Assembly (NCBI GenBank): GCA_024734495.1
Contig: JALMQS010000681.1
Location: 7,039,542 to 7,103,541 of the forward strand
Direction: 5' to 3'
DNA: 64,000 nucleotides
Source of the DNA: Forficula auricularia
Lineage: Eukaryota; Arthropoda; Insecta; Dermaptera; Forficulidae
Part shown: one piece after another, positions 21,106 to 32,539 of the stretch
Position numbering within the stretch: the first letter of the stretch is position 1
Layout of the letters: every line of letters starts with the position of its first letter
The notes under the pieces: model-generated
Seen by the model: the letters and a program-made list of their open reading frames with translations, nothing else
Told to the model about the DNA's origin: nothing
Database searches by the model: none
Position numbers and translations under genes: made by a program

Positions 21106-21768
21106 TCTGTAAAATGTACTTGGTTAAAATAATATAAAGAGACCTAATTTTTTAAAAACTGACACAGGGTTATAGTGAAACAAATGGTAAAGAAGCAGAA
21201 ACAACTTTGGCAAATATTTGTGAAAAATTTAAATATTTTGAAAATTTATCATTTGCATTAAGTAATTCTTAAATTCAGCCGAATAAAAAACTATACGAGT
21301 AGGAATGTAACTAATTCGATAAATGTTTTTCAGAAGCCTATTTGATCCTATTTAATCGGCCCAAATCTACGAAATACCTGCGCGATTTGACTAGCAAGTC
21401 ATGACAACCACCTTTGAATAAGAAGCGGCGGTAACTCTTATTCACCCGACAAGAAAAAAACAAAATTAATCCTATGTCAGGCATCCAGCCGACATGATTC
21501 CGCATCTGATTTGACCAATATGGAAAGTCAAGTATGACAAATCTAAATAAACTTTTTTTTCAATAAATAATAGATTTTCAATTTTGGTCACTACATTCCA
21601 TAAAAATTACAACTAGATTTAGAACATTCTTTCGATTATATAAGAATTTTTCAATATTTATCTAAAAACCTACATATATTTAGGCTTTTTAATTAAGCTA
21701 TAGATGAGAGTGATACTGATAGTTGCAGTCAATTTAGGAATAATTTATTAGACTAAAATATCAATTAT
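21106..21768. other. AT-rich stretch, nothing recognised
   Basis: Contains a modestly GC-richer patch (21340-21540) without a sensible frame. No repeat partner was found in the window. Confidence 0.35.
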
Positions 21769-22084
21769 TATTAATAATAAGTAGGTTATAATGAAAGGCA
21801 GTCCATAAATTATTTACGTTTATTCAATTTCCGACATTTCGGAGACTTTTCTTCTCTCCTTCAGGGTATTGAATAGTTATTGATGGGTGAGTATAACTCG
21901 GTCCCATTTGTCTCTCCTTTCAGTGATAGCAACAATATTACAATATTTTCCAACATTATACCATACATAAGTGTACTTGGTTATCTTATGGTATAAACTA
22001 ACCGAATGTTTTCTACATTTGATTCGATCACGAATCAACTGTAGGGAATTTTTGTCAAATATTGAGTGAAAATAATATTTGAAC

Positions 22085-22460
22085 TTATATATTTCTAACT
22101 TAAAATAAATTTATATATCAATGAGAATTGTTTCACCGCGCTTATTTGAAAAAGATATTTTATCACTAGACCACTGCGGATTATGCTATTGAAGTCTGTG
22201 GAGTCTTAAGTCTGAACCAAGAGAGAAAAAAGATGTGATCCACCCAGCTACAATCCAATGTCATTTTGCGTATAGCCCGCTAGACATTCGGACAGATCCG
22301 CTATACGTAAAATGACGTTGGATTGTAGCCAAGTGGATCACATCTTTTTTCTCTCTTGTTTCAAACCCAAGACTCCACAGACTTCAATAGCACAATCCGC
22401 AGTGGTCTCGTGATAAAATATCTTTTTCAAACAAGCTCGGTGGAAACAATTCTCATTGAT
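22085..22460. repeat. Foldback with tRNA-like arms
   Basis: Arms of about 170 bp meet at 22275 (GCGTATAGC...GCTATACG). Within each arm, reading outward, GCAGTGGTCTAGTGATAAAA resembles a tRNA D-arm/A box. Terminal bases ATCAATGAGAATTGTTTC mirror GAAACAATTCTCATTGAT. Probably a head-to-head tRNA-derived SINE pair. Confidence 0.5.
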
Positions 22461-22472
22461 ATATAAATTTAC

Positions 22473-22910
22473 TTATGGTATAATGTTGGAAAATATTGTA
22501 ATATTGTTGCTATCATAAGTTGTTTCTAACATAAGTGTACTTGGTTATCTTATGGTATAATGTTGGAAAATATTGTAATAATGTTGCTATCATAAGTTGT
22601 TGCTAACATAAGTGTACTTGGTTATCTTAAGGTATAATGTTGGAAAATATTGTAATATTGTTGCTAATATAAGTTGTTGCTAACATAAGTGTACTTGTAA
22701 TTAGTAGAGATTGTGGTGTTCGTGCAAGGTGAAACATTTTTAATAAAGATAAGAGTAAATAAATATTATATGTAATATTCATTATCCTTTACTCATAGTA
22801 AATGAATATTACATATAATATCCATTCACTCTTATCTTTATAAGTGTACTTGGTTATCTTATGGTTTAATGTTGAAAAATATTGTAATATTGTTGCTATC
22901 ACTGAAAGGA
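22473..22910 (+). repeat. 77-bp tandem repeat interrupted by PLE-H end
   Basis: Units of TTATGGTATAATGTTGG...CTAACATAAGTGTACTTGG recur at 22473, 22550 and 22627, and again at 22858. A PLE-H-like foldback (22697-22842, containing AAGGTGAAACATTTTTAATA) splits the array. Related single units are at 21951-21990. Confidence 0.7.
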
Positions 22911-22957
22911 GAAACAAATGGGGACCGAGTTATACTCACTCATCAATAACTATTCAA

Positions 22958-22997
22958 TACCCTGAAGAAGGAGAGAAAAAAGTCTCCGAAACGTGGG
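22958..22997 (+). ncRNA. Hammerhead ribozyme, family C, cleavage base lost
   Basis: CTGAAGA at 22962-22968 with a good stem II and GAAACGT, but position 17 is G (GTG instead of GTC). G17 blocks cleavage, so this copy should be inactive. Confidence 0.6.
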
Positions 22998-23105
22998 AAA
23001 TTGAATAAAAATAAATAATTTATGGACTGCCCTTCATTATAACCTATTTATTTCGCTTACCAGTCCGTCTTTCTAAGAAAATAAATAAAATTAAGTATTA
23101 ATAAT

Positions 23106-23815
23106 TTTTTTACTTTATCCAATGCAAAGCATGGGTAAAGTATTGCAATCGCTCTCGGGGCAAGCGTGGCTTCAAAGGGTCCTCAGGTAAAGACTACGGA
23201 ACCCATGGACTCAATTAAAGTCACAAATCGTAGTATTCATATAGGTTGAATTTTAACACGTGACGGTTTTGTCAAAAATTACAAGGGGTCTCGTCGAGAG
23301 GCCAAAAAGGGCGATTTTTTCATTTAGTGCGTGCGTATGGATGGATGTATGGATGGATGTTATCGCTTTTTTGGCCCACGATTTTTTCCACACCGTTGCA
23401 CCGATTGAAATGAAATTGAAAACCTACCATTAGTTTAACAAAATGAAGCTCTGATTAGTTTTTGGTACATATCGGCCCACAAACATTAGTACTTTATTTC
23501 GGTACTTTTTTATTTTTTTCTAAATATTTTGAAAATGACTTAACCAATTTTGATGAAATTTAATATCCTAATTAAGTACCTTGGGGACCACAAAAAAGGT
23601 TAAATAAAGTTTTTAGTAAAATTATATTTTAAAGTACTTTACTCTAAAGTAAGATAGTACTTTTAAAAAAAATTTTAAATTTATTCATTTGATCGTTTTA
23701 ATATAGCTCATTTAACCTAACTTAAGTAAGAATGGATAGGCTTCTCTCTGTGAAATGCTAAAAATTTGGGAGGAATTTTTATGAGTAACCATAGCAACTG
23801 CGTTGTTTTCTTATC
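23106..23815. other. AT-rich stretch with dispersed-repeat features
   Basis: Includes GGATGGATGTATGGATGGAT (23338-23360) and a 23380-23640 block resembling decayed interspersed repeats. No gene seen. Confidence 0.35.
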
Positions 23816-23819
23816 CGTT

Positions 23820-25050
23820 ACCTTTGCTGAAGACAGAGAAATCGATTTTAAACCAAAAATAGCGATTGATTCTCATCTAGTACTTGAGGAATAATCATTC
23901 TATATTGGATTTTTGACGTTTCGGTTTTTATTAGTAACCATTGCTGAAGACATAGAGAAATCGACTTTAAACCAAAAATAGCGATTGATTCTCATCTAGT
24001 ACTTGAGGAATAATCATTCTATATTGGATTTTTGACGTTTCGGTTTTTATTAGTAACCATTGTTGAAGACATAGAGAAATCGACTTTAAACCAAAAATAG
24101 CGATTGATTCTCATCTAGTACTTGAGGAATAATCATTCTATATTGGATTTTTGACGTTTCGGTTTTTATTAGTAACCATTGCTGAAGACATAGAGAAATC
24201 GACTTTAAACCAAAAATAGCGATTGATTCTCATCTAGTACTTGAGGAATAATCATTCTATATTGGATTTTTGACGTTTCGGTTTTTATTAGTAACCATTG
24301 TTGAAGACATAGAGAAATCGACTTTAAACCAAAAATAGCGATTGATTCTCATCTAGTACTTGAGGAATAATCATTCTATATTGGATTTTTGACGTTTCGG
24401 TTTTTATTAGTAACCATTGCTGAAGACATAGAGAAATCGACTTTAAACCAAAAATAGCGATTGATTCTCATCTAGTACTTGAGGAATAATCATTCTATAT
24501 TGGATTTTTTGACGTTTCGGTTTTTATTGGTAACCATTGCTGAAGACATGGAGGAATCGACTTAAAATAAAAAATAGCGATTGATTCTCATCTAATACTT
24601 GAGAAATATCCATTCTATATTGGATTTTTGACGTTTCGGTTTTTATTAGTAACCATTCCTGAAGACATAGAGAAATCAACTTTAAACCAAAAATAGCGAT
24701 TGATTCTCATCTAGTACTTGAGGAATAATCATTCTACATTGGATCTTTGACGTTTCGGTTTTATTGGTAACCATTGCTGAAGACATAGAGGAATCGACTT
24801 AAAATCAAAAATAGCGATCGATTCTCATCTAATACTTGAGGAATAACAATTCTACATTAGGTTTTTGACGTTTCGATTATTATTGGTAACCATTGCTGAA
24901 GACATGGAGGAATCGACTTAAAATCAAAAAATAACGATCGATTCTTATCTAATACTAGAGGAATAACCTTATTGAATTCCATTTTTGATGTTTTGACTAT
25001 TAATGGAAACCTCTACTGAAAATGTAGAAGAATCGACTTAAAATCAAAAA
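23820..25050 (+). repeat. 119-bp tandem satellite array
   Basis: About ten units with a 119-bp period, e.g. TTGCTGAAGACATAGAGAAA at 23941, 24060, 24179, 24298 and 24417; the first five are nearly identical and the last four diverge progressively. Each unit contains GACGTTTCGG, the complement of the ribozyme string CCGAAACGTC. Sharp homogenisation at one end suggests recent unequal exchange. Confidence 0.88.
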
Positions 25051-25480
25051 GACTAAATTCTTTTTGGTAAACAACTCAAGCTTGAGCTTGAGCTCGAGCT
25101 TGAGTTGTTTGCCATAAAAGAATTTAGTCTTTTGATTTTAAGTCGATTCTTCTACATTTTCAGTAGAGGTTTCCATTAATAGTCAAAACATCAAAAATGG
25201 AATTCAATAAGGTTATTCCTCTAGTATTAGATAAGAATCGATCGTTATTTTTGATTTTAAGTCGTTTCCTCCATGTCTTCAGCAATGGTTACCAATAATA
25301 ATCGAAACGTCAAAAACCTAATGTAGAATTGTTATTCCTCAAGTATTAGATGAGAATCGATGGCTATTTTTGATTTTAAGTCGATTCCTCTATGTCCTCA
25401 GCAAATGGTTACCAATAAAAACCGAAACGTCAAAAATCCAATGTAGAATGGTTATTCCTCGACTCTTAAATGAGAATTAT
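24700..25480. repeat. Inverted end of the satellite array
   Basis: The last three diverged units are mirrored on the right (25096-25480) around an AGCTTGAGCTTGAGCTCGAG palindrome at 25080-25100. Arms of about 390 bp share the same variants unit by unit, so the inversion is recent relative to unit divergence. A transcript would form a long hairpin. Confidence 0.78.
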
Positions 25481-26160
25481 TTTTGAATTAATTTCAATAT
25501 GAACTACAAATTGCAAGTGATATCTGATTAATAATAAAGGAACAAACATATTAATATTTCAAATGAATTTGGATAAAGTTTAGCAACGATCCGTTGCAGT
25601 TTATTAATATATAATATGGAAGAAAAAGTGAAAACTTTTTCAAGAAGAGGTACACTTTATGCAAAATTTAGGAATTTGTTAATTTTTTCTGCCAGCGTAC
25701 AGTTTGATCTAGAAAGCTGAAACTTGGCGGAGGTGGACAAACTTGTGTGCCAAATCTTCACTAGCTTCCCATATGACGATATTTTTTCTAATTTTCAACA
25801 TTTAAAAATTGAAAGTTTTAAACTAAAAATCTCCTAAATCTAATGAGTTCTTCGTTTTTGCACTAAAACTCTTTGTAACCAGAACAAACATTGAAAATGT
25901 TTTTTCTCTACATTTTTCTAAATACAAACAAATCTAAATTTTGAGTGAATTGAATACTCCAGCCAGTAAGCTTAGTTACTTCTCATGATTTCAACTCGAG
26001 TTATGGTCTCATTTTATCTCATTGTTTCGAGTAGTAGTTATCAAGGGAGACCATAGCCTTATTAAAGGAGGCACAGATCTAAATCAAAATAGAGAGGGTA
26101 TTAAAAAAAAATTATTCATGGATCCTATATAAATCGAAAGACTATTTCTGATCAGTTCTA
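25481..26160. other. AT-rich stretch, nothing recognised
   Basis: No frame or repeat partner found. A short inverted pair is not significant. Confidence 0.35.
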
Positions 26161-26284
26161 CAATATTCTATAGTAAAGATAAAAGTAAATAAATATTATA
26201 TGCAATATTCATTTACTATGAGTTAAGGATTCTTGGTCACTTGTTTCACATCAAAATCAAAAAAATAAAAGATGTAAATTTTTT

Positions 26285-26322
26285 CAATATATATATTTCG
26301 AGCTGTAAGCTCATCTTCAGGA
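26285..26322 (-). ncRNA. Small hammerhead ribozyme, family H
   Basis: Minus strand: CTGAAGA, extra T, stem II GAGC/GCTC, GAA, then an alternating AT run that can form the palindromic stem III. The exact position 17 is ambiguous within the AT run. Confidence 0.58.
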
Positions 26323-26372
26323 AAGTACAGAATTATAACTAATTATAATAAACTTAGTTATAATTCTGTACT

Positions 26373-26410
26373 TTCCCGAAGATGAGCCCACAGCTCGAAA
26401 TATATACGAG
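26373..26410 (+). ncRNA. Hammerhead ribozyme, family H, degenerate
   Basis: The partner of the previous motif; stem II GAGC/GCTC and GAAATATAT are kept, but the core reads CCGAAGA (U4 to C). Probably inactive. Confidence 0.5.
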
Positions 26411-26579
26411 TATATTAAAAAAATTTACATCTTTTATTTTTTTAATTTTAATGTGAAACAAGTGACCAAGGATCCTTAACTCATAGTAAATGAATATTAC
26501 ATATAATATTTATTTACTTTTATCTTTATTAAAGATGTTTCACCTTGCACAAACACCACAATCTCTATTAATTACCATT

Positions 26580-27100
26580 CTATAGGAATAAGTTGGAACC
26601 TAACTTTAAGATAAAGTTATGATTATCATTGTTCGATCGCGTGTACTGTAAAGAAAGACTCCTAAGTAAAAAATGAATCGATAGAAAATAAATAAATAAA
26701 AGTAAATTTTTTCACTTTCTGAAACTCGAATTTAAAAAGCCATAATAACATATGATGACTTAATTATATAAGAAGAACATCTTAGAAAATTGTATAATGA
26801 GATGAAAAGTCGATTTCACGATATTTGGATATGCATATTTCAGATTAGGTAATAGATCTATTTGAAGTAAATGCATCTAGTATATTGTATTGTCCGTTAA
26901 GAGAATGTCAATGATAGTTCAACATAGCTCATGTTTAAAAAGAACGTTTAAGTCATTTCTAAAATTACAATTAAATACTCAAAACTTTGTAAACAAGCCC
27001 AATTATTTGTTCTAGTATTTGTTTGAATGCAGCCCCGACGAGGTGGGGGTGAGAACGGGTGGATTTCCCCCCGGGCCCCGTTTTTTTGAGGAGTATCGTT
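26580..27100. other. AT-rich stretch with a short GC block
   Basis: 27030-27080 is a GC-rich island (GTGGGGGTGAGAACGGGTGG, CCCCGGGCCCC) next to the TTAA element; origin unknown. No gene. Confidence 0.35.
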
Positions 27101-27104
27101 TAAG

Positions 27105-27662
27105 GTAGTTGTTCCGTCAAATGAGTTTTCTTAGAATTTTTTTGAAATTTAGACAGATTATTATTTAAATACTTCTGCATCGATTGGTGGTAAAATGAAA
27201 TTTATGAACAATATTGTTCCGGAGATATTAAATTTCAAAAATAGAGTTTTTCAGACTCTTATACATCGCACTATACGGGATATCGGAAAATTTACATTCA
27301 TATTTAATTATAATTAAGAAACCCTTCTTACCATTTTTATAAAAAACTAAACCAACATTAAACAATAACCAATACATATTTTAGACAATTTTGATTCATA
27401 GTTACAACAGAGTTTCTGAGATAATAATGAATAAATAATGAAAAATGTATAAAAAAAAAATTTAAATTAAAAACAATTTGGCAACAGCGCATTTATTTAA
27501 CCAGCGAAAGATGTATAAAGCGCGCAAGCGCTAGATTTTTTCAAAATTATAATTTTAATAAGGTGTAATGAAGGCGTTGATAACATTTGTTAAAAAATAA
27601 CAAAACGATTTTTCTAAATTTCAAAAAAATCCAAAGAAAACCCATTTGACGGAACAACTACC
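27105..27662. mobile_element. TTAA-type element, copy 3 (intact ends)
   Basis: TTAA (27101-27104, 27663-27666) flanks perfect ends GGTAGTTGTTCCGTCAAATG and its inverse. The left arm matches 2420-2610 and 30370-30555, while the right end is a palindromic copy of the left, so this is a foldback derivative. Confidence 0.78.
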
Positions 27663-27666
27663 TTAA

Positions 27667-28192
27667 CATTTTCATCACGTACCGTCCGATTCTAAAGTAG
27701 TGTTAGGGCAGAAGCTAGTGATAGAAATGTCGTGTTACACTTTGACACCACTCACAGACTCCTTGATATTATTTAAATGAAGATATTGTTTAAATACAGA
27801 ATAATAATTTATCTAGGAAAGTCATCAATGGATGACTTTTCCTATAAATATGCGCAAGTGAGTAAGTATATGAGTATGTATGAGTCCCAGTCTCTCTCTC
27901 TCTTATCACATTTTCTCAAGAGAGCTGATTGCAAATAACATATACAATAAAAAAACTTGACGTCATATTGCTAGTGGGTGGTTTTCAAATAGGCCTTAAT
28001 TCGTGATTTAAATAATTAATATAAACAATTTATATTTTAATGATAAGTATTTTCTTTTCTTTATTTCTCTATTGATTGTCTTAAAGGTAGAGGAAAATCA
28101 TATTCATGGGTGAAATTTTAATGTATGTTTACATTCAGAAGCCCATTAAAACTCAAAAGTCGTATAAAGTTCGTTTTGGTGCCAAAATATTT
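27667..28192. other. AT-rich stretch, nothing recognised
   Basis: A CTCTCTCT run at 27892-27902 is the only notable feature. Confidence 0.35.
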
Positions 28193-28200
28193 GTATTTCC

Positions 28201-28524
28201 CATAGAGTAATATAGAGTGGAAGGCTCCATAACGACCCAAAGTATTTTAGCGGATACGAGTTACAGAGCTCTCTGGCGAGACCGGGGCGGAACCATTGGA
28301 CAATAAAATGGCGGGAACCGCTCTTTTCGGAGCAAATTTTGGAGAGATTATCAAGAGTAAAAAATGCGCTTATAACATAAATGGTATGTATCTTTTATCT
28401 ATGACAAAGGCTTGAATGTTCTATGATCTTTGGATAGCTCTTAAGAACTAAGAGTTTTCGCCCTGCAGTCGCTACAGAGCACTTTTTCGAAATACGGCAG
28501 CCTTCCACTCTATATTACTCTATG
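28201..28524. mobile_element. MITE with TIR CATAGAGTAATATAGAGTGG
   Basis: Perfect inverted ends of 27 bp, CATAGAGTAATATAGAGTGG and beyond, are flanked by a perfect 8-bp duplication GTATTTCC (28193-28200, 28525-28532). The 324-bp interior has no transposase. The CA...TG ends with 8-bp duplication recall P elements, but hAT is not excluded. Confidence 0.82.
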
Positions 28525-28639
28525 GTATTTCCAAAATAAAGGTTAGAATTTTAACTTCTAGCTTAAGAACTTACGGTTAAAAAATGCAAAATATCAGAAA
28601 AAATTGAACTGTGATTTTGGGAGCTAAAATTCACATGTT

Positions 28640-29040
28640 TGTATTAATAAACCATGCAATAAAGCAAAGTTGTAAGCTGAAACCGTTCTCATTATAAAAT
28701 AACTCGACCAAGTGCAAGTTGGACGGCCACTGAGACTTTTATCTACGAAAATGCCATGATAATATAAATATATACCTATAGGTATATATAATATAATACA
28801 TTTTTCACTCCAGACAAAATTCGCACCTCCTTTAAATAATCTTTTGATTAAAATTTTAATTCTATTTTTGTTTTGCGGAAAATGAATATATATATAGCTT
28901 TTAAATTTCAAGTTTTTATCTTATTTAGTCTACTATGCTCGGACAGTGGGACAGGCGGACTGACAGACATTGCAGTGACACTAGTCTTGCAGGGTTAATT
29001 TTGAACGGAACCCTAAAAAACTGCCACTAAATTTGCGGTC
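28640..29040 (+). repeat. Dispersed repeat ending ACGGAACCCTAAAA
   Basis: Contains GACAGGCGGACTGACAGACA and ends in TTGAACGGAACCCTAAAA. Related copies: 45660-45900, 56690-56815 and part of 33230-33370. A poly-A-like end and purine-poor body suggest a retroposon; class unknown. A minus-strand frame over it is an artefact. Confidence 0.6.
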
Positions 29041-29282
29041 GGCCTACTTGGTCTTTAAAATTTTTCACTTTTTCTTCCAATTTTCAAATTAAAAACTCAG
29101 AAAAAGACATTATTATTGAAATTACAATTTCCTAATTTTCTTGTATGTCCCTAGGTTTAAAATAGAAGAAATTAAAAAAAAAAACTATTCTAGGTTTCCT
29201 TGTGATTCAATTTTGTCATATTTCATTTTAATTATGTTTCTGTATATAAATTAAATTTTTTTTTTTAATTTTTCAGAATTAT

Positions 29283-29467
29283 AAATTTTAAATATCAAGT
29301 ATTGTATTTCATATGCTCGCTTTCGGCCAAGAATAATATGGATTTATATATTTTACGGAGGTATAAGAAACGATCGCAATAAATCGGATAATATAAGAGT
29401 TTTCTAACAAGACTAAGAAACATCAAGGATTGTGGCTTTCAAAAATAATTATGTAAATTTTATATTA
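29283..29467 (+). pseudogene. Decayed copy of the 31-kb exon
   Basis: TTTTTAATTTTTCAG at 29282 precedes AATTATAAATTTT and a TATGCTCGCTTTCGGCCAAG stretch that aligns with 31200-31255; a GTAAGT lies at 29468. The reading frame is lost. It seems to be one of several duplicated splice-bounded segments between 29 and 38 kb. Confidence 0.35.
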
Positions 29468-29574
29468 CTCTATTTCCACGTAGGGGTAAGTAAATTATAT
29501 ATATGAAATCATTCAGTGAGCAGCGAATGTATTTTTATTTTAACAGTTTCAAAATAGCATCATAATCATAATCA

Positions 29575-29790
29575 GGATAATAAATTATATTTTAAAAAAC
29601 TAAAAAACACCCTTCTAAAAAGTACAAAATAATGTAATACTTAATCAAAAACTGTGGGGCGCAGAAACTTGTAATTAAATATTCGACAAAGTGCTCCACG
29701 CTTTTTGATTAAGTATTACATTATTTTGTACTTTTTAGAAGCGTGTTTTTTTTAGTTTTTTTAAAAATATAATTTATTTTTTTAATTTTT
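29575..29790. repeat. Foldback with 85-bp arms
   Basis: AAAAAGTACAAAATAATGTA (left arm) is mirrored by TACATTATTTTGTACTTTTT (right arm); the loop (29663-29700) is GC-richer. Possibly a MITE; no clear duplication. Confidence 0.6.
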
Positions 29791-29831
29791 AGTCTTAATT
29801 ATTTTTATGGAGAAAAGTTTTCGGAATTTAA

Positions 29832-30559
29832 GGTAGTTATTTCTCGACAACACTAGCAAAAAGTTAATGCTAGAGTATATAGAACAAAAAATAAGGATTC
29901 ATAATTCATAAGCCCAGAACTTTTTGCTGTTTATGTACTGATTCTAGCAAATCCCATGCTCGTTTGACAAATCTGGCACCATTGTAAGAGATTGAATATT
30001 TTTATATTAAAATGACAGATAAAATAAATTTTAAAAGTTAACAAATTTCTATAAAAATCGTTTTGTTATTTTTTAACAAATCTAATCAACGCCTACGTTA
30101 CACCTTATGAAAATTATAATTTTGAAAAAATCTACCTCATGCGCACTTTATACATCTTTCGCTGGTTAAATAAATGCGCTGTTGCCAAATTGTTTTTAGT
30201 GTAAATTTTTTATACATTTTTCATTATTTATTCATTATTATCTCAAAAACTGTGTTGTAACTATGAATCAAAATTGTCTTAAAATATGTATTGGTTATTG
30301 TTTAATGTTGGTTTAGTTTTTTATACAAATAGTAAGAAGGGTTTCTCAATTATAATTAAATATGTATGTAAATTTTCTGATAACCCGTATAGTGCAATGT
30401 ATAAGAGTCTGAAAAACTCTATTTTTGAAATTTAATATCTCCGGAACTATATTGTTCATAAATTTCGTTTTGCCACCAATCGATGCAGAAGTATTTAAAT
30501 AATAAACAGTCTAAATTTCAAAAAAATCCTAAGAAAACCCATTTGGCGGAACACCTACC
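29832..30559 (+). mobile_element. TTAA-type element, copy 4 (intact)
   Basis: TTAA at 29828-29831 and 30560-30563 flanks GGTAGTTATTTC...GAACACCTACC. It is the best full-length reference (728 bp) for copies 1 and 2. No transposase. Confidence 0.78.
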
Positions 30560-30894
30560 TTAACAGAATGAAATGTATTTATTTTTATTATTTTTATATA
30601 ATTTTATTTAAATTGACTAGGTAAACAATTATTTTTATAGAGAAATGTTTGAGGAATTTAGCAGAAACAAAAGTCATATTGATAGATAGATACAAACAGG
30701 TGAAGCTAATATAAAGAATATAAAAAAAGTTAATAATAACTTGTCCTGATGATAGGATTTAGCATTCGAATTTGTTGGCAAATAAATAAAATATAAATAC
30801 CTTGGCTGCTCTCGAATTCATTTCGAAATAAAATCAACTAAATTCTAAATTCATTAAATTTTATTAATATACGTGTAGATAAAATAATAATATA

Positions 30895-31012
30895 ATAAAT
30901 TTTAATTTTGCCGAGAGTAGCAGAGTTGTTGAATCATAAAGAGAAACAAAGAGGTTGTCCTCAAGCATCAAGCAGAGGACAACCTCTTTGTTTCTCTTTA
31001 TGATAGGAGTAG
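30895..31012. repeat. Minimal PLE-A palindrome
   Basis: The terminal module GCCGAGAGTAGCAGAG and the following GAAACAAAGAGGTTGTCCTC are directly joined to their inverse; everything between, including the ribozymes, is missing. An internally deleted foldback or a hairpin-derived insertion. Confidence 0.65.
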
Positions 31013-31262
31013 ATGTTTTCCTAATTTTCTTATATAAGTAAAAAATATTTCTTTTTTGCTTACCTAATCAATTTTATTTTGAAGAATTTAAATATTCTTT
31101 CTTGAATGTGTTTTTATTCAATTGAAAAGTAAATGAACATAATTAACATTTCCTTTAATTATTTATAATAATTATTTGTTGTTTTTCTTCAAATTCTCAG
31201 AATTCAAATCTTATCCAAGTTTTCCTTATGCTGCTGGCCAATAATAATATGCATGTATCAAG

Positions 31263-31417
31263 ATGTTTTTTCCACTTATTGTCGGAATTATCTTGATCAA
31301 GGTTTCCTTATTCACAGACCCGTCAAAAATAAACAATATCTATCAAGATCTTACTGCCTTAAATATTTTGGAGGATTGGGAGATTGTCGCGATGGATCAA
31401 CCACGAAGCAAAGCCTA
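31263..31417 (+). CDS. Short exon coding a signal-peptide-like N-terminus
   Basis: An acceptor (TTCAAATTCTCAG, ending at 31200) is followed by a leader, an ATG at 31263 and an open frame of 51 codons: a hydrophobic start MFFPLIVGIILIKVSLF, then an acidic TDPSKINNIYQDLTALNILE stretch. The frame would stop at TAG (31416-31418), but that TAG overlaps a donor-like GTAAGG (31418), so splicing would keep it open. GC content rises in the exon. Decayed copies at 29.3, 34.1 and perhaps 37.8 kb suggest local gene duplication. Small secreted proteins built from short exons are common in insects; the family is not recognised. Confidence 0.4.
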
Positions 31418-31560
31418 GTAAGGGTTGTAGCGCACAAAAGCAAAGAAATTTCCAAAAAAAAAAAAATATAAATTATTTTCCCAACTTTCTTATATACTAT
31501 ATATATTTGTCTAGATTAATTTGTAACAATGCTTAGAGAAATTTCTCTAAAAAAATTACC

Positions 31561-31630
31561 GTCTTGCCTAGAATCGAACCGACGAACTCTTGAACTAAGG
31601 GCATTAGCTCTAGCCATTACACCATTGAAA
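31561..31630 (-). repeat. tRNA-like sequence
   Basis: Minus strand GGTGTAATGGCTAGAGCTAA (D-arm-like A box) and GGTTCGATTCT (B box) are correctly spaced, but the acceptor and T stems do not pair well. A tRNA pseudogene or SINE head. Confidence 0.45.
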
Positions 31631-32059
31631 CATTAATAATTATATCTTGATTTCTGTTACTAAAACTATATATTTTTGATTTAGACTGTGTCGAGATAAT
31701 ATTGTATTCATTTGAACTCGAATGAAAATGAAAAAACACCAATAGATTTTAAATTAAGAAACATTAAATATATATTAATTAATTAACGAGGCAAATTTGA
31801 AATATAATTGTCAGCTCGGATTTTAAACTGATGGCTCCAATCGATTTTCATTAACCAGGCAAATTTGAAATATAATTGTAATTTTGAAATGAAAGACTCC
31901 AATTCATTTTAAATTAAGAAACATTAAATATATTCATAATTAATCTCCCCCCCCCCCTCGCCACTCAAAAATTAAAGAGGCGAAACTTTTAAGAGAAGAT
32001 GTATTTTCGGTAGTTTACGGGTATACATTTGGAGTGTGGTTTTTTAAGAGGAATAAAAT

Positions 32060-32160
32060 TTTTAGACCGAGACGCTGCCCGCCAGGGCACCAGCCCGGAG
32101 GGCCGAGCTTCGAGGGCGTGACGAAGGCACGCACGAGAAGCTCGTATAGATATAAAAATT
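32060..32160 (+). repeat. GC-rich hairpin block, paired with 36095-36180
   Basis: GACGCTGCCCGCCAGGGCAC and CACGAGAAGCTCGTATAG recur inverted at 36095-36180. The block is rich in short hairpins and very GC-rich against its background. It may be the terminal part of a Helitron-like or foldback element spanning 32-36 kb. Confidence 0.5.
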
Positions 32161-32539
32161 GTAAAAAGAAAGAAAAATAATCATTTATTTGCGTAACTAT
32201 TTACCTATGTTGGATTTTAGCGAAATTTATTTTTGATCAATTAAAAACATAATATAGAATAGAATAAAAATGAAATTATTTTACTTTCTATTCAATTCAA
32301 TTTTGACAAATTTAAATATTTTTTCTTGAATGTGGTTCTATACAATAAACAAATAAAAACGATAAAGTGCGAATGGGACTTGTATACCTAGGTCTGCACC
32401 TAAATACTATAGGTGAGAATTAACAAATTCTTATTTCAATCTAATTTAAGAAGTTTTAGCTGATTAAACATGTATTATTGGATAATATTGATCAAATATT
32501 AGAAGTTTTTCTTCGGAGACGGACTGGCATATTTATAAC

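Larger units (their letters stand above)
21779..23095. mobile_element. Large composite PLE family C foldback
   Basis: Inverted family C arms (21779-21905 and 22905-23050) start and end with AGGTTATAATGAA and its inverse. The right end has an extra tail CTTACCAGTCCGTCTTTCTA. A 10-bp AT-rich repeat TATTAATAAT (21769-21778, 23096-23105) may be the target duplication. The interior holds a foldback (22085-22460), a 77-bp tandem repeat and a PLE-H end. The left ribozyme (21831-21868) has lost bases in the core; the right one is at 22958. Confidence 0.68.
26165..26575. mobile_element. PLE family H foldback
   Basis: Arms (26165-26330 and 26340-26530) are inverted around about 26340; the right side continues AAAGATGTTTCACCTTGCAC, carrying the shared AGGTGAAACAT module in inverse. 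A short end-only copy sits at 22697-22842. Each arm has a ribozyme, one degenerate. Confidence 0.68.

Noticed and set aside
23820..25480. Ribozyme in the 119-bp satellite unit
   Set aside because: The GAAACGTC half with a GGTT/AACC pair is present on the minus strand, but the upstream bases (CAGCAAT) do not match CTGANGA. The CTGAAGA string in the unit is on the other strand.
30738..30775. CCTGATGATAGGATTTAGCATTCGAA as a further hammerhead
   Set aside because: The core CTGATGA is present but two extra bases precede a weak stem II, the string after GAA is not palindromic, and no partner arm is seen.
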